This document shows, in pieces, positions 1 to 9,929 of a stretch of DNA of 64,000 nt (position 1 is its first letter; every line of letters begins with the position of its first letter). The DNA comes from Glandiceps talaboti (lineage: Eukaryota > Hemichordata > Enteropneusta > Spengelidae). Both the position numbers and the translations under genes were made by a program. The notes beneath the pieces are model-generated. The model was not told the origin of the DNA and ran no database searches. It saw nothing but the letters and a program-made list of their open reading frames with translations. The stretch covers positions 12,362,379 through 12,426,378 of the forward strand of contig NC_135551.1 of NCBI RefSeq assembly GCF_964340395.1, in the 5' to 3' direction.

Positions 1-163
1 ATTGAAGTGTATATGTGGTACGTGTACGTACGTGTGTCGCTATGATAAGTATTCAGCTTCCGGGCCAAACATGGCAGACGATGTTCAGCGCTGTGTATAT
101 TATATGTTGTTTTGCGTTTCTCGGTCTACAAATTCACTGGAATTGGCAAAACTATAAAATAAT

Positions 164-305
164 AACAGTAATGTACGCCCTCCCCGTCCATAATGGACTC
201 AAGCAAACTTTGCACTCCATAATGGGCTCGACTGTCGCCTCGCCCATTATGTCGTTCAAAGTTTGCTTTCGTCCATTATGGGCTGGGAGGGCGTACATTA
301 TTGTT
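164..305. mobile_element. Short palindromic MITE (about 140 bp)
   Basis: The two ends are near-perfect inverted repeats: the left begins AACAGTAATGTACGCCCTCC and the right ends GGGAGGGCGTACATTATTGT. CAAACTTTG/CAAAGTTTG and several CCATAATGG words sit inside. The whole stretch can fold as one hairpin and has no coding capacity. This is the look of a non-autonomous DNA transposon. The family is not identified and no clear target duplication was seen. A 97-codon frame crossing it (15-308) is not considered a gene. Confidence 0.6.
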
Positions 306-334
306 TAAATATATTGAGTCATATTAAATATTGC

Positions 335-845
335 AAATATGGCTACCATTCAGTAAAACTAACATGAGCACCAAAAATAATGCTTGTGTATAGTTCTTTT
401 TTTCAATATTTCTTGTAAGCATGATTAAAAGAAATTGACAATGTGTAAATACTACAATGTATCTGTGATAGATAGGAATTGGCTTAATTTTGATAATTGC
501 CCTGAAGGTCAAGGTGAAAGGTCAAGTCTCCAAAGATAGCTTAATCTGATAATATGGGTTAAACACTTGAATGGAGTCTCTATATATTATAGTTTTCGTG
601 TTATGCAGTAAATAATGATTTTTAATGACAAATGTGGCTGCCATTTGACAGTATACGTGATATGAGCTCCAAAAATAATGCTTGTGTATAGTTCTTTTCT
701 TCAGTATTATTTGTAAACATGATTTAAAAGAAATTGGTAATACATACAATGTGTACGTGTCTGTGATTGTCAGGAATTGGCTTCATTTAAATTGACCCCG
801 AAGGTCAAAGTCAAAGGTCAAAGGTATCCAAAGATAGCCTGCATC
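335..845. repeat. Two degenerate direct copies of a dispersed repeat (period about 300 bp)
   Basis: A segment starting near 335 (ATATGGCTACCATT, then ATAATGCTTGTGTATAGTTC, later GAATTGGCTT and AAGGTCAAGG) is repeated near 632-835 with the same words in the same order. A weaker partial third copy starts near 1225 (CAAATATGGGCACCAT). There is no open frame of note. It looks like decayed interspersed repeat sequence. Confidence 0.6.
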
Positions 846-1559
846 TGATGTGGACACCTGAATACAGTGTCTGTGTATTATAGTTTTTGAGTTAGGCGGC
901 TAATGCCTTACAAAAAAAATTGTGTGGTTCCAATTAGGCTCAATTTTACAGTACGTGTAGGTGGGTAGGTAGATTTTTTATTTCAATTTTTTTATATACA
1001 CATTTATGTGAGAGAATGTCTAGTTCACGTAGTTATGTTTTCCATTGTTTTCCATGTGGTCTTTGTGTTATTGGTTTCTTCTCATCAGATGTACAGCCAT
1101 TACAAATTGGAGCAACAGTTTCATTAATGTCAGTTTCACATTGGAGTCAGCAGTGAAACACTACGTGGGAGTCAGATAACCGGAACTAAACAATTTTTAG
1201 GCAGTATTTAATATTGATTTTTAACTACAAATATGGGCACCATGCAGTCATATATCAAAAAACTAATTAACATGCATACATGTATGTCCACCACAGTATG
1301 TCACCTTTGTGTCAGGTTTGAAAGAAATCGGATAGTGCATGTCAGAGAAATGGCATATTATGGATGGATGGACAGCCTATAGTAGTACCCTCCCCTGGTG
1401 TGATCATTTAAAAGAATGTTGATCCACATGGCAATCCATCCTTATTGTTGTTACCAACTTGCAATATGCAGTCATTTTAATGTTGCTATTTGCAGTTTCT
1501 TAGTTGCTAAACGACTTTGTCATTACTTTGAATATTTCTCTACTTAGTACTTGCTGAAG

Positions 1560-1875
1560 TACCCTTTTATTTCTTTGCCATACACCATCATAAACCGGTT
1601 GTTACCAAGTGTACATGTATTCACTTTTTTGGATATTTATCCACTTGCTTAACCAACCCAGTTATCTTTACAAAGTACACAACCATTTTGGCTGTTGCTA
1701 TGAGCATGGTCTTGTTGCTAGGCAGATATGTATGTTTTGCCAACTAGTGACTGAAAGCAACATCCTTACCAAATATCAAAACACATGTAATCTTTCCATT
1801 GGTTTTGACCTTAAAACTTTAATTAATTCATCCACAGATAGGCAGGAAGACAGACAGACGCCCAAGACATAAAAT
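1560..1875. repeat. Dispersed repeat fragment related to 47150-47560
   Basis: The stretch GGCTGTTGCTATGAGCATGG followed by TCTTGTTGCTAGGCA is the reverse complement of the repeated CCTAGCAACA...CCATAGCAACAGCC words near 47.2-47.5 kb. It ends in a run of CAGACAGACG type. The 87-codon frame here is therefore treated as repeat noise, not a gene. Confidence 0.5.
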
Positions 1876-2277
1876 TTATGAAATTCAAATACAAATGGAT
1901 CAACAAAAGGAAGAGCAAGTGCAATCTTAACCAGAACTGGCTACACAAGAATTTTCATGTCAGGGTGACAATACGGATGCAGAAAAGCTATTACTGTTTT
2001 GATCAGCTGACTGAAACACTTGATTGTATTATACTATTAATCAAAATCATCTGATCTCATGATATGATCTACATGTACAGCTCATGTACAAGAATTTATA
2101 CTAATAGTCCTTTGTACAATTGACTGTGAGGGTGCTTTTCTTCCTGTCAGTGTGTCCCATTGGAGTATTACCTTTGTTATGTTACTACTAGTGTCTGAAG
2201 CACTGCTGTGTCCTGCACTGGACATGTGGGTGAAATGATGGGGATTTCAGGTCCACATATCAATATAATACATATAA

Positions 2278-2281
<4 letters not shown>

Positions 2282-2347
<66 letters not shown>
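2282..2347. repeat. (AT)n microsatellite
   Basis: About 65 bp of uninterrupted TA dinucleotides. It creates artificial Ile-Tyr open frames on both strands. Confidence 0.95.
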
Positions 2348-2349
<2 letters not shown>

Positions 2350-2459
2350 TGTATAGTCCGGTAACAGGACAACTTCCCCCCGGACAATTGCCCCCGAAGG
2401 ACAACTGCCCCCCGGACAAATTGCCCTATGGACAACTGCCCCCCCGGACTACTGCCCCC

Positions 2460-2664
2460 GAACAAACATCTGCAGCATGGATGTTTTCATTTACCATACC
2501 AATTACTTCATCGTCACAAACTTTTACTTTGGCCATACAGTTGAATGGCGACGCCTCTCGCATTCGTATGAAACGACCCGGTTTGCTAAATCTTTCTGTT
2601 TCACATAGACATGGCCATCATAAATCAATTTGTTTTTACCTCTCTCACTTCGTACAAACTCCAT
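2460..2664 (-). pseudogene. FLYWCH-type zinc-finger fragment with a frameshift
   Basis: The frame starts MEFVRSERGKNKLIYDG and continues HVYVKQKDLANRVVSYEC, matching the start of FLYWCH fingers (K-L-x-Y-x-G-x-x-Y, then a ...Y-x-C cysteine). It then runs ERRRHS and meets a stop at 2524. In the next frame the expected second half is present: CMAKVKVCDDEV and then NENIH, with the second cysteine and the final histidine. A single missing base near 2540-2545 explains the break. FLYWCH domains bind DNA and are common in MULE transposases and their domesticated derivatives. Decay and a sequencing error are both possible. An exon upstream of Met is not identified. Confidence 0.55.
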
Positions 2665-2744
2665 AGTGACTGACAAGATGATACAGAACACTATGACTAT
2701 GTTGGTGACTGGCAAGCAATATATATCATTTTTGAAAAATAAAA

Positions 2745-2945
2745 AAGTGTGTGAATTACCACGGTAAGTTAAACTTTTATAATTGTCGTAACAATTATCA
2801 CAGATGACAATAGAGTAGAACTTGTAATGTGAGTATAAATTATGTGAATTGCGGCGGTAAGTTAAAGTACCATGCCGACTTTTATAATTGTCGTAACAAT
2901 TATCATAGATGACATTAGAGTAAAACATGCAAATGTGAGTATAAA
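2745..2945. repeat. Two-copy direct repeat (about 100 bp unit)
   Basis: Words GTGTGAATTACCACGGTAAG ... TTATAATTGTCGTAACAATT ... GAGTATAAAT occur at 2747-2842 and again at 2848-2945 with small differences. It lies inside the foldback element. Confidence 0.7.
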
Positions 2946-2988
2946 TAAATTGATTGATTGATGATTGATTGATTGATTGATTGATTTT
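2946..2988. repeat. (TTGA)n microsatellite
   Basis: About ten TGAT/TTGA units. Short terminal microsatellites of this kind often mark the 3' end of CR1/L2-type LINE copies, but no adjoining LINE coding sequence is recognised here. Confidence 0.75.
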
Positions 2989-3241
2989 TATTACCTGTAC
3001 AAGAAATAATTTCAGATCACTTGAAAAAGATATACATGTATATATACAAAATTTATACAGGTAATGGGAGTCAGAAAATAGCTTTGCTAATCAAGTCCGA
3101 CCCCTCACATTTATGGTTAATAGTTAAACATTCACGGGTGTTACTAAACGCTAAACGGTAAGTTGCCAACGATGACTTTTTAATGAATGACAAACCCGTT
3201 CATCTGTAATACTAGCTTTTTTTTGTTCGGGGGCAGTAGTT

Positions 3242-3242
3242 C

Positions 3243-3270
<28 letters not shown>
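3242..3270. repeat. Homopolymer G tract
   Basis: About 28 consecutive G within the right arm of the foldback element. A second G tract of about 18 lies at 3393-3412. Such tracts are error-prone in assembly, so their length is uncertain. Confidence 0.8.
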
Positions 3271-3274
<4 letters not shown>

Positions 3275-3419
3275 TGTCCGGGGGCAGTTGTCTTTCGGGA
3301 GCAATTGTCCAGGGGGCAGTTGTCTGAGGAGGCAGTTGTCCTAGAATCGTATAGTATAGTCCTGCTTTGGGTTATAATGTGTGTGTATGTGGTGGGGGGG
3401 GGGGGGGGGGGGTTGCATG

Positions 3420-4225
3420 TTTTATTTGACATGGTGCATGTGTAAACAATTATGAAAAATGCTTTCTATTCTATACACGCTGTATTAGGGGTCGGACATA
3501 GGTTGTGCAGGACAATTTTTCAGCATGAGTTTTAGAAGACCATTTATCTGAAATAATTTTACAATTTAAATGAAAATTTGTTTATCGCGATCAAAATTAC
3601 ATATACATGTAAATTGCATGTTTTCTTATTCCAATCAGAATAATTATGCTGGTCAGAAGAAAATCCTGACTGTGGCTGAGTTAATGATTTTGATTTTGAT
3701 TTTTGAAATTGTAATTTACTTTATTAGTTTTTTATTGACAACTCTTACTGTCAATTGCGCATTTTCAAAAATCACTTATAATGGAGACCAAAATTGTAAT
3801 CGTGCAGCTGGTTGATATTTTTGAAAACTGAGGTAGTCGTCAGGTGACAGAACGACTATTTATAGTTTGGCACTATATAAAATTCTGAAATATCTATCAT
3901 GTACACCAAAATGTAATCATGCAGCTCACAAAATGTCAATAGTACAAGGATTTTTAATAGGATTTCAAAGTTCTCAGTTGAATCAAGCGACTGTTGGTAC
4001 AGTATATACTCAATGACATATACTAAAATTCCTAGCTGCATATTGCCCATATCTCTCCTTAAATAAATATACAATCAGACACTGGAATTTACATTTTGGT
4101 ATATATATTATAACCCAAACCAGGGCTATACAATACTTAGTAATATTGATGGGTAGACCACCTGCATTCCCAACCAATTACTGGAACATCAACTTGAAGT
4201 TGCAAGGGACATGCAGTGTTTGGTA
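3420..4225. other. Gene-free stretch, nothing recognised
   Basis: AT-rich sequence with only short frames on both strands (for example 3570-3815 and 3856-4074) that have low-complexity, hydrophobic composition and no recognisable domain. No repeat structure was noticed. Confidence 0.5.
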
Positions 4226-4227
4226 TG

Positions 4228-4385
4228 TAGTTAAATAATAACACATGGCAGTGAGGGCAATATCACAATTTAAATAGAGCCTGCACAAGGGTTGGCACTC
4301 ATTATCAAAATTTTTATAAAGATTGCCAGCCGAGGGCAGGCACTAATTGTGATATTGCCCAAGCGCATGTGTTATTAATTTTATT
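4228..4385. mobile_element. Palindromic MITE (about 155 bp)
   Basis: The left arm AATAACACATGGCAGTGAGG is followed by GCAATATCACAATT. The right arm is its imperfect reverse complement (AATTGTGATATTGCCC then GCGCATGTGTTATT). The interior also pairs (GGTTGGCACTC with GGGCAGGCAC-type words). It is non-coding. It shares the GGGCAATATCA core with the palindrome at 4700. Confidence 0.55.
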
Positions 4386-4696
4386 AACACCGTACACTCG
4401 TTGATCTTGTCATTCACATAGCTACTATTCATTCATCATCATTTGTCATTGATAGAAGAAATGTTTCTCTTTGATGATGCATTTCAAAATTGTACTTGCA
4501 TATAAGCATCTAATATGGACATGGCCTGCATTATTTGTAGGAGATAGAGTGTCCCCACAGCTAATCTGTAATTATATTTAATAAAATTTCTGCAAGAAAT
4601 AAACTTTTGTGTCTCCCTTTAGTTACTTTGTCACCTCAAATGCGCAACAGTCAAAATAACTTCAGCAGGCAATAGTGCTGGGCATTAGTCTTTGCA

Positions 4697-4740
4697 TGTG
4701 AGGGCAATATCAATGCGCGGGCATTGATATTGCCCTCAGA
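4697..4740. repeat. Near-perfect 38-bp palindrome
   Basis: GAGGGCAATATCAATGC, then a 3-base centre GCG, then GCATTGATATTGCCCTC with one extra G at the junction. It shares its GGGCAATATCA arm with the MITE at 4228-4385 and may be an internal deletion derivative of the same family. Confidence 0.75.
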
Positions 4741-4959
4741 AGATCATGTGATTCGATTCTGACCAATCACAGCTTATGTAAGAATGAGGTGTAATAATGT
4801 ATGTTATTCCCCCACATCGGTATTCAACACAAGAGGGCACTATATTCACCAGTTCCAGTTTGCATTGTACAATGGGCTATTTACTTTATTTTGTATGATT
4901 TGTAATTGTTTTGATGGATAGATATATGCTTGCATATGTCTCATTCGGCTTACTAATGT

Positions 4960-5690
4960 AAGGCTTTGTTTTAATGAGTCATTTGCATTAATTTTCAGTG
5001 ATTAGATAATATTTAAGAATGCATGCTTCAAATTCAATATCATAATTTAGTACATACACTGATGGTAACAAAGTCCATGTGCCATATACAGTTTGATAAC
5101 ATTTAGCTTGTAAAGTTGTAGTTTTAATGACTCATGAATTTGCATATATTAATTATTTTCAGTAATTAGGCTATATCGAGAATGTATACATCAAATTCAA
5201 TATAATTTGGTACATAATTCAAACATAAAACACACGTTCTGAAAAAGCGTAATGATGTAACTGTTACTTTAAATGAGTCATTAGCATAATTATTGATTTT
5301 CATTAATTAGGCTATAAGAATGTACTCTTCAAATTCATTATAATTCATTACATGTATACACTATGAATACCAACGCGCACAACTTCTAAAATGCTTTGAG
5401 GTATTGGTTTTAATTTTAGTGACTCATTTGCATAATTAATAATTTTCAGTAATTAGGTTATTATATCTTCAAGATGTATGCTTCAAATTCAATAACACTT
5501 GGTACACAGTTCAAACATAACTAATCATATATGTTCTGACAAGCATCCGTTTTAGTTTCCATGACTCAGTCTTTTGCATAATAAATGATTTTCAATAATA
5601 TGGCTATATCTTAAAAATGTACTCTAAGATTTCAAATTCAATTAAACCATTGGTACATATTTCAAACATAATTAATTGCATATGTGCTGT
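4960..5690. repeat. Degenerate tandem repeat, about 146-bp unit, five copies
   Basis: Each unit has a GAGTCAT/GACTCAT word followed by TTGCATAATTAAT, TTTTCAGTAATTAGGCTATA, then TTCAAATTCAATA and a GGTACATA word. The GACTCAT-type anchors lie near 4975, 5128, 5274, 5420 and 5563, giving a spacing of 143-153 bp. It is highly diverged and AT-rich, without coding potential. Confidence 0.7.
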
Positions 5691-5714
5691 TGCATTCCAA
5701 CAATTATTGTGTGT

Positions 5715-5938
5715 AGAAACGAAAATCTAAAGACTGTGCCCTTACGGAAGGCATTCAGTTTAACTCTGCAGGAACGAAAATCTAAAGACTCTGCCCTATA
5801 CAGAAGGCATTCAGTTTAACTCTGCAGGAACGAAAATCTAAAGACTCTGCCCTATACAGCAGGCATTCAGTTTAACTCTGCATGAACGAAAATCTAAAGA
5901 CTCTGCCCTATACAGAAGGCATTCAGTTAACTCTGATT
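5715..5938. repeat. Tandem repeat, 56-bp unit, four copies
   Basis: The word ACGAAAATCTAAAGACT recurs with starts near 5719, 5774, 5830 and 5886, followed by CTGCCCTATACAG and GGCATTCAGTTTAACTCTGC. Units are nearly identical, so the expansion is recent. Confidence 0.9.
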
Positions 5939-6436
5939 TAAAAGCTTTATTTCGTTCCCTCATTTAACTGCAAAACAAACTTTTGTGGGTAAGTGATGGA
6001 AAGAAAAAAAACCTTAAAAACAGGAGAGAAAAACTGTCAAAACTAATGCTCCACCTGCATCCATTATCGACCACACATATCCAAACCGAGTCTAGTCTAT
6101 CTGCTAGACCTTGGATGTTCTTCCGATAGAATACGACACACGCCCGAACATTGCTATCGAGGATGGAATATCCGAGGTCTAGCAAATGTTATCAGGATAT
6201 AAATAACTGCCAATCAGAGAACCGTATTAACGACAAGCACAGAGGACAATGTCAATAGCTAATTTTTCATGCATATTCATCTTAAGGAGGGGCTTGTAAA
6301 AATAACCACCAATGCGTTAACTAAAATGTGTGAATGACAACGTCTACACACTCATCAAACACAATTACCATAAACTGATAAGACATAGTAATGACATAAA
6401 TGTGTTTGTCAACACCTGCATGCATAGATTGAATAT

Positions 6437-6575
6437 ATTAAAGTGTATGTAAATAGGTCTCCAAACTTTCAGACTTTTTGCCTGCAAATGACACAGTTTT
6501 CATAGGTGATTAAAGATTTGTGTGACATTTTTGACAAAAGTACGATATTAATTATAAAAAAATGATTTTTGGGGG
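6437..6575 (+). repeat. Left arm of a long inverted repeat pair
   Basis: TTAAAGTGTATGTAAATAGG, then CTTTTTGCCTGCAAATGA, TTTTCATAGGTGATTAAAGA and GACATTTTTGACAAAA match the reverse complement of 8390-8545 at high identity. The two arms enclose the P2X7-C-like exon and the MITE at 7058. They could be termini of a roughly 2.1-kb element or two inverted copies of a dispersed repeat. Confidence 0.75.
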
Positions 6576-6620
6576 GGGGGGAATTCCGGAAATTGCCGAA
6601 GTTGTTTATGTACTTCGAAT

Positions 6621-6880
6621 ATGTCCGATTACATAACATGGGATAGCCATTCTAGTGGAACCATGTTCCACTATTTAGAAGTCAAAATTGACAATGACAA
6701 CAATAAATGCAGTACTAGTGATGACGAAGATGATACGGTAGTGGGGGATGCTTGTATTGTACCGTTTCTATATGAACCACTACCAAAACCACGACTACAG
6801 CCAAACAGCAATCCCCAGCTGCAGACATGCATAATGGTTGTTGACGATGTTATTGTCGACAGACTAAATAATACTGAATG
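6621..6880 (+). CDS. Exon 1 of a probable P2X7 C-terminal-like domain protein (partial gene)
   Basis: The frame opens with MSDYITWDSH and runs 86 codons plus two bases to a good donor (GAATG|GTAAGT at 6881). It has an acidic stretch (STSDDEDDT, residues 31-39), then IVPFLYEP (46-53) and finally DRLNNTE before a split Trp/Cys codon. In the cysteine-rich region known from the intracellular tail of P2X7 and from many stand-alone invertebrate proteins, a PYxFEP-like motif is followed by an acidic linker and then N-x-x-W-C-x-C-G-x-C. The order and the exon end fit that pattern. The cysteine cluster itself would be in the next exon, which I could not place with confidence. No membrane segment is seen, so this would be a soluble relative, not the channel. 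Alternative: an unrelated short gene. Confidence 0.4.
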
Positions 6881-7057
6881 GTAAGTTATGATAATAAAAA
6901 GTAGACATTTCAAATTAGCAGATGAAGGAAAACATTGGGTCGAAATTTCGAAAGTAGTTGTCCCATTGAGATCGTAACACCGTAACAGTAGTACTATTTA
7001 GTGGGGTTATAATCGACTTACTGACTACCTGACTACACAATGTGTGTACGCTAACAT

Positions 7058-7402
7058 GTGTTTGAACCACAGGCATTTGTTTCCCGAGTTATGTCTCAGA
7101 ATGTTTCTATCACCGCGAAAGAAGACACATGGTATGAAAGGCGGCCGCCATTAGTACCTTACATAAACATGAACTTTCAACCGGCCGTTGTAGTGGGCAA
7201 ACAGTTCGAACATTTTACCTTCCCTCCCTTTCGCGGTGAGTGAACCTCCGCGATCACAGAAACAAGTGTAATTTTACCCCTTTCATATATAGTTGGCTAA
7301 ATACATCAATATTAACGATATTATCGACATTTTATTGTATTCTGATAGAAATATTCTGAGACATAACTCATGAAACAAATGCCTGTGGTTTGAACCGCCA
7401 TT
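7058..7402. mobile_element. MITE with about 50-bp terminal inverted repeats (about 345 bp)
   Basis: The left end TTTGAACCACAGGCATTTG continues through GAGTTATGTCTCAGAATGTT. The right end (7345-7400) is its reverse complement with few mismatches. The interior contains CGCGGTGAGTG and ACCCCTTTCATATA, words shared with fragments at 13868-14033 and 14812-14900, so the family is dispersed. The 61-codon frame inside (7058-7243) is probably not a gene. Confidence 0.7.
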
Positions 7403-7555
7403 TGAATATTTCGTGTGAACGTCTATGTAAAATTGAAGGTATGATCGGTTGTCAATCTTTAAAGGGTTTTGTGAAATCATCATTACCAGAAAAAATCAGA
7501 ACAGTTCAGGAACGGCCAAATAATTTATTGACAGTGAGCACTGAGAATACACTGT

Positions 7556-7740
7556 GTTCCAGGGTAGCAGGGCGACTCGGAGGTCTACCGCTAGAACACC
7601 CAGTACAGCCGCACGACGTGTGACTAGACACGCTCTGGAGAACAAGCTAGTATACAGCCCGACGAACCTCTGGCTCTGCAGCTCTGATCTCACGCTCAGT
7701 CACATCCAACTGCTCTCAACCTTGCGAACTATGCATTAAA
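7556..7740 (+). CDS. Possible terminal exon, product unknown
   Basis: After a candidate acceptor (TGTTCCAG at about 7554-7561) one frame stays open to a stop at 7737-7739, encoding a basic, Ser/Thr/Arg-rich stretch (RRSTARTPSTAARRVTR) and ending LLSTLRTMH. The GC content is higher than in the surroundings, and the opposite strand is also open here, which weakens the call. It could be the last exon of the gene starting at 6621, or a chance frame in a GC-rich patch. Confidence 0.2.
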
Positions 7741-8389
7741 TTTTGCATTTATAAATGACTGGTCTTCATTCACTGACAAGGAAACCAAAGTCATACAATA
7801 AGGTCATGAATATGTCTAAAAGGGAAGTGCACTGTACTACATGTAGTACGTTTGAGCGTGTTTCGTTTTTCTTGTTCATCGGAGCAGTGGGCCGTTACGA
7901 AGACGTTGCTATCGCAAGTAAAAATTCCCATTATGTGGTACCCGCTCGTAATGTTATACTAGTATGTTCTTTGAAAGTGTAATTTATGTTTCTTATCAGG
8001 TAAAATAACTTTCAATTCAACATTAGGACTCGTAATCACAGCCAACAAAAGAAACTTCATCATTGCTAGTGCCGTAATACATGTCTGTAGTACACCATGC
8101 ACTAGGACACAACATGTTATAATTCATGATCGTTTTTTGTGAGTTTGAGAGCTGTGCACTACTAAGACATCATTGAAAACGTTTGGAAACTTATCCTCTG
8201 TATGTTGAAAAGAAGCAGGCTGATTAGAACTTCCAAATCTTTTGTGAGAAAATCAGTGTAGACTTAAACGTTGACGTCCCCTCTACCGCGCAATGTTCAG
8301 GCATGGTTAAAAACACATGGACACGCGATCGTGTTCCGGTTGTGACGCATTTTCCGAAGACTCCTGAAGCAAAATGCTCATCACAGATT

Positions 8390-8548
8390 TCCAAAAAAAT
8401 CAATTTTTCATTATTAATATTAATATCGCAGTTTTGTCAAAAATGTCATACAAATCTTTAATCACCCATGAAAACTACATCATTTGCAGGCAAAAAGTCG
8501 GAAAAATTGGAAACCTATTTACATACACTTTAAGGTATACATGGCCCA
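8390..8548 (-). repeat. Right arm of the long inverted repeat pair
   Basis: Reverse complement of the 6437-6575 arm (CCTGCAAATGAT, TTTTCATGGGTGATTAAAGA, GACATTTTTGACAAAA). The frames at 8374-8583 are consequences of this repeat. Confidence 0.75.
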
Positions 8549-8589
8549 ACCCACTAATCTCAATGCCGGAATGTCCGGTCTGAAAATGA

Positions 8590-9500
8590 CATTAGCTAGA
8601 CTGTTCTGGCAAGCCCTCACTGCGAACTTCGTTCGCTTATAGTACCGAAAGATAGCCCGAACGTCTAGCAGCAAGACTAAACAGAGTCCTGCTTGCATGA
8701 GTATGTCGTCCCTTCCTTCTCCATTTGCAAGCAGGGCTAATCTGAGGTACCCTCCATCGGAGTCCATGTTTGAACAATCGGCTGACTACTGTTAAAATCA
8801 TACAGAGAGTCCTGAACGCCCAAATGTCATGAAGGTAGACATTAAAACTGGACTTACATTGCAGTGTACAAGCTCCATGACAATGACTTAGCCGATCACC
8901 TCGGTTTACACTTTCTTGGCACAATGCACTGTACGTACGCGTATAGGTAGAGAGTAGTACACACACACTCTCTCTCTCTGCTTGGCTGATGTCATAATTA
9001 TTTCAACTCCTATGATACTATCGCATATCATTAGTGTCAGAGTTCCGATCTTTTACATCCAGCGATAGAGTATATCGGATAATCCTTGGCACCGCGATTT
9101 TTTACATTGTTTTTCCATGGAGGATGTTGACAACAACTACACAGTTTCAACAAAACACCCCAGACTACAAGTGCAAGCAGACTACAACTTCACATCAAAT
9201 GTACAGTGTATTAATGCGCATTTTTTAAATGTAGTGCTTGTGTACATTATATTTTGTTCGTGTTTCCTCACCGTAAATGATTAGCATTGAGTTCATTTTC
9301 CAGTTACAATATAAAGCAGGATGAACTTCACTGAAAATTTATCTCATATACAATTTCTTTACAACGAATTTGATAACGCGGATTGGGAATATGTGTGATT
9401 CGGCTAACTGTTTGAAGTCGCGTGCACGCAGCAGACAAAATGCCAGAAACTTGGTTACCTCCCGGAATCCAGTGTTGACCACAGGGACACGTATTATTGC
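8590..9500. other. Gene-free stretch, no recognised feature
   Basis: Moderate GC between 8590 and 8960, with overlapping minus-strand frames (8519-8767 and 8637-8966) in different registers. None shows a known domain or convincing exon structure. A short (CT)n/(CA)n patch lies near 8960-8980. Confidence 0.4.
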
Positions 9501-9534
9501 CAAGCTTGCCGTTGGACTATATCGTAAGACTCCT

Positions 9535-9670
9535 GCTGCTGCTACAAATTTACCAATCTCTATATTACTAGTGATTTTCCTTACAGTTAGGAATATATAG
9601 TCAAAAGGTTGTTATATTTAGCCTGTAGACCAGGAAAACATCAATCTAAGAAATAATACACGCCCCTATG
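9535..9670. mobile_element. Diverged hAT-type MITE copy (right part)
   Basis: GCTGCTACAAATTTACCAAT, then TAGGAATATATAGTCAAAAG, then AATAATACACGCCCCTATG match the 3' half of the complete copies at 14067, 15144 and 20497. The left terminus is not recognisable, so the copy is truncated or strongly diverged. Confidence 0.6.
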
Positions 9671-9694
9671 GTGTTGACTATCGCAGGGGTGCTA

Positions 9695-9905
9695 ATCAAT
9701 GTATTTCATCCACGTAAAAATGTACTCCTTCACCTTTACATTGTACTCCATCCCCCTGCTCCAGCCACGTAAATGCACTCCATATCCCCGTTACAATGTA
9801 CCCCAGCAACGTAAATGCACTCCATCCCCTTTATGTATTCCATCCCCGTTAAATGTAAGCTTACTCCATCCCACTCACGAAAACGTATTCCATCCCCGCA
9901 CAAAA
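9695..9905. repeat. Degenerate short tandem repeat rich in ACTCCATCCCC
   Basis: About eight irregular copies of a 20-30 bp unit built around CACTCCATCCCC and CGTTAAATGTA. The 76-codon frame across it (9699-9929) is repetitive and not regarded as coding. Confidence 0.65.
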
Positions 9906-9929
9906 TGGTGGCTTGCCGAAGGAAAATAA

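Larger units (their letters stand above)
2348..3352. mobile_element. Foldback DNA transposon with tandem-repeat termini, carrying a FLYWCH remnant
   Basis: The left end (2352-2466) has five or more direct copies of a roughly 14-bp word GGACAACTGCCCCC. The right end (3225-3345) has the same word in reverse complement, GGGGCAGTTGTCC, so the two ends form inverted repeats that are themselves tandem repeats. Outermost are similar TATAGTCC / GGAC-type bases on both sides. The interior holds a FLYWCH-like coding remnant on the minus strand and a two-copy direct repeat. FLYWCH fingers are known companions of Mutator-like transposases, so a MULE-related foldback element is my inference. No transposase catalytic domain is present, so the element would be non-autonomous. 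Confidence 0.6.

Noticed and set aside
2177-2465. Tyr-Ile-rich minus frames
   Set aside because: They result from the (AT)n tract and the tandem ends of the foldback element.
3151-3432. Proline-rich minus frame of 93 codons
   Set aside because: Encoded by two G homopolymers and the GGGGCAGTTGTCC repeats of the transposon arm.
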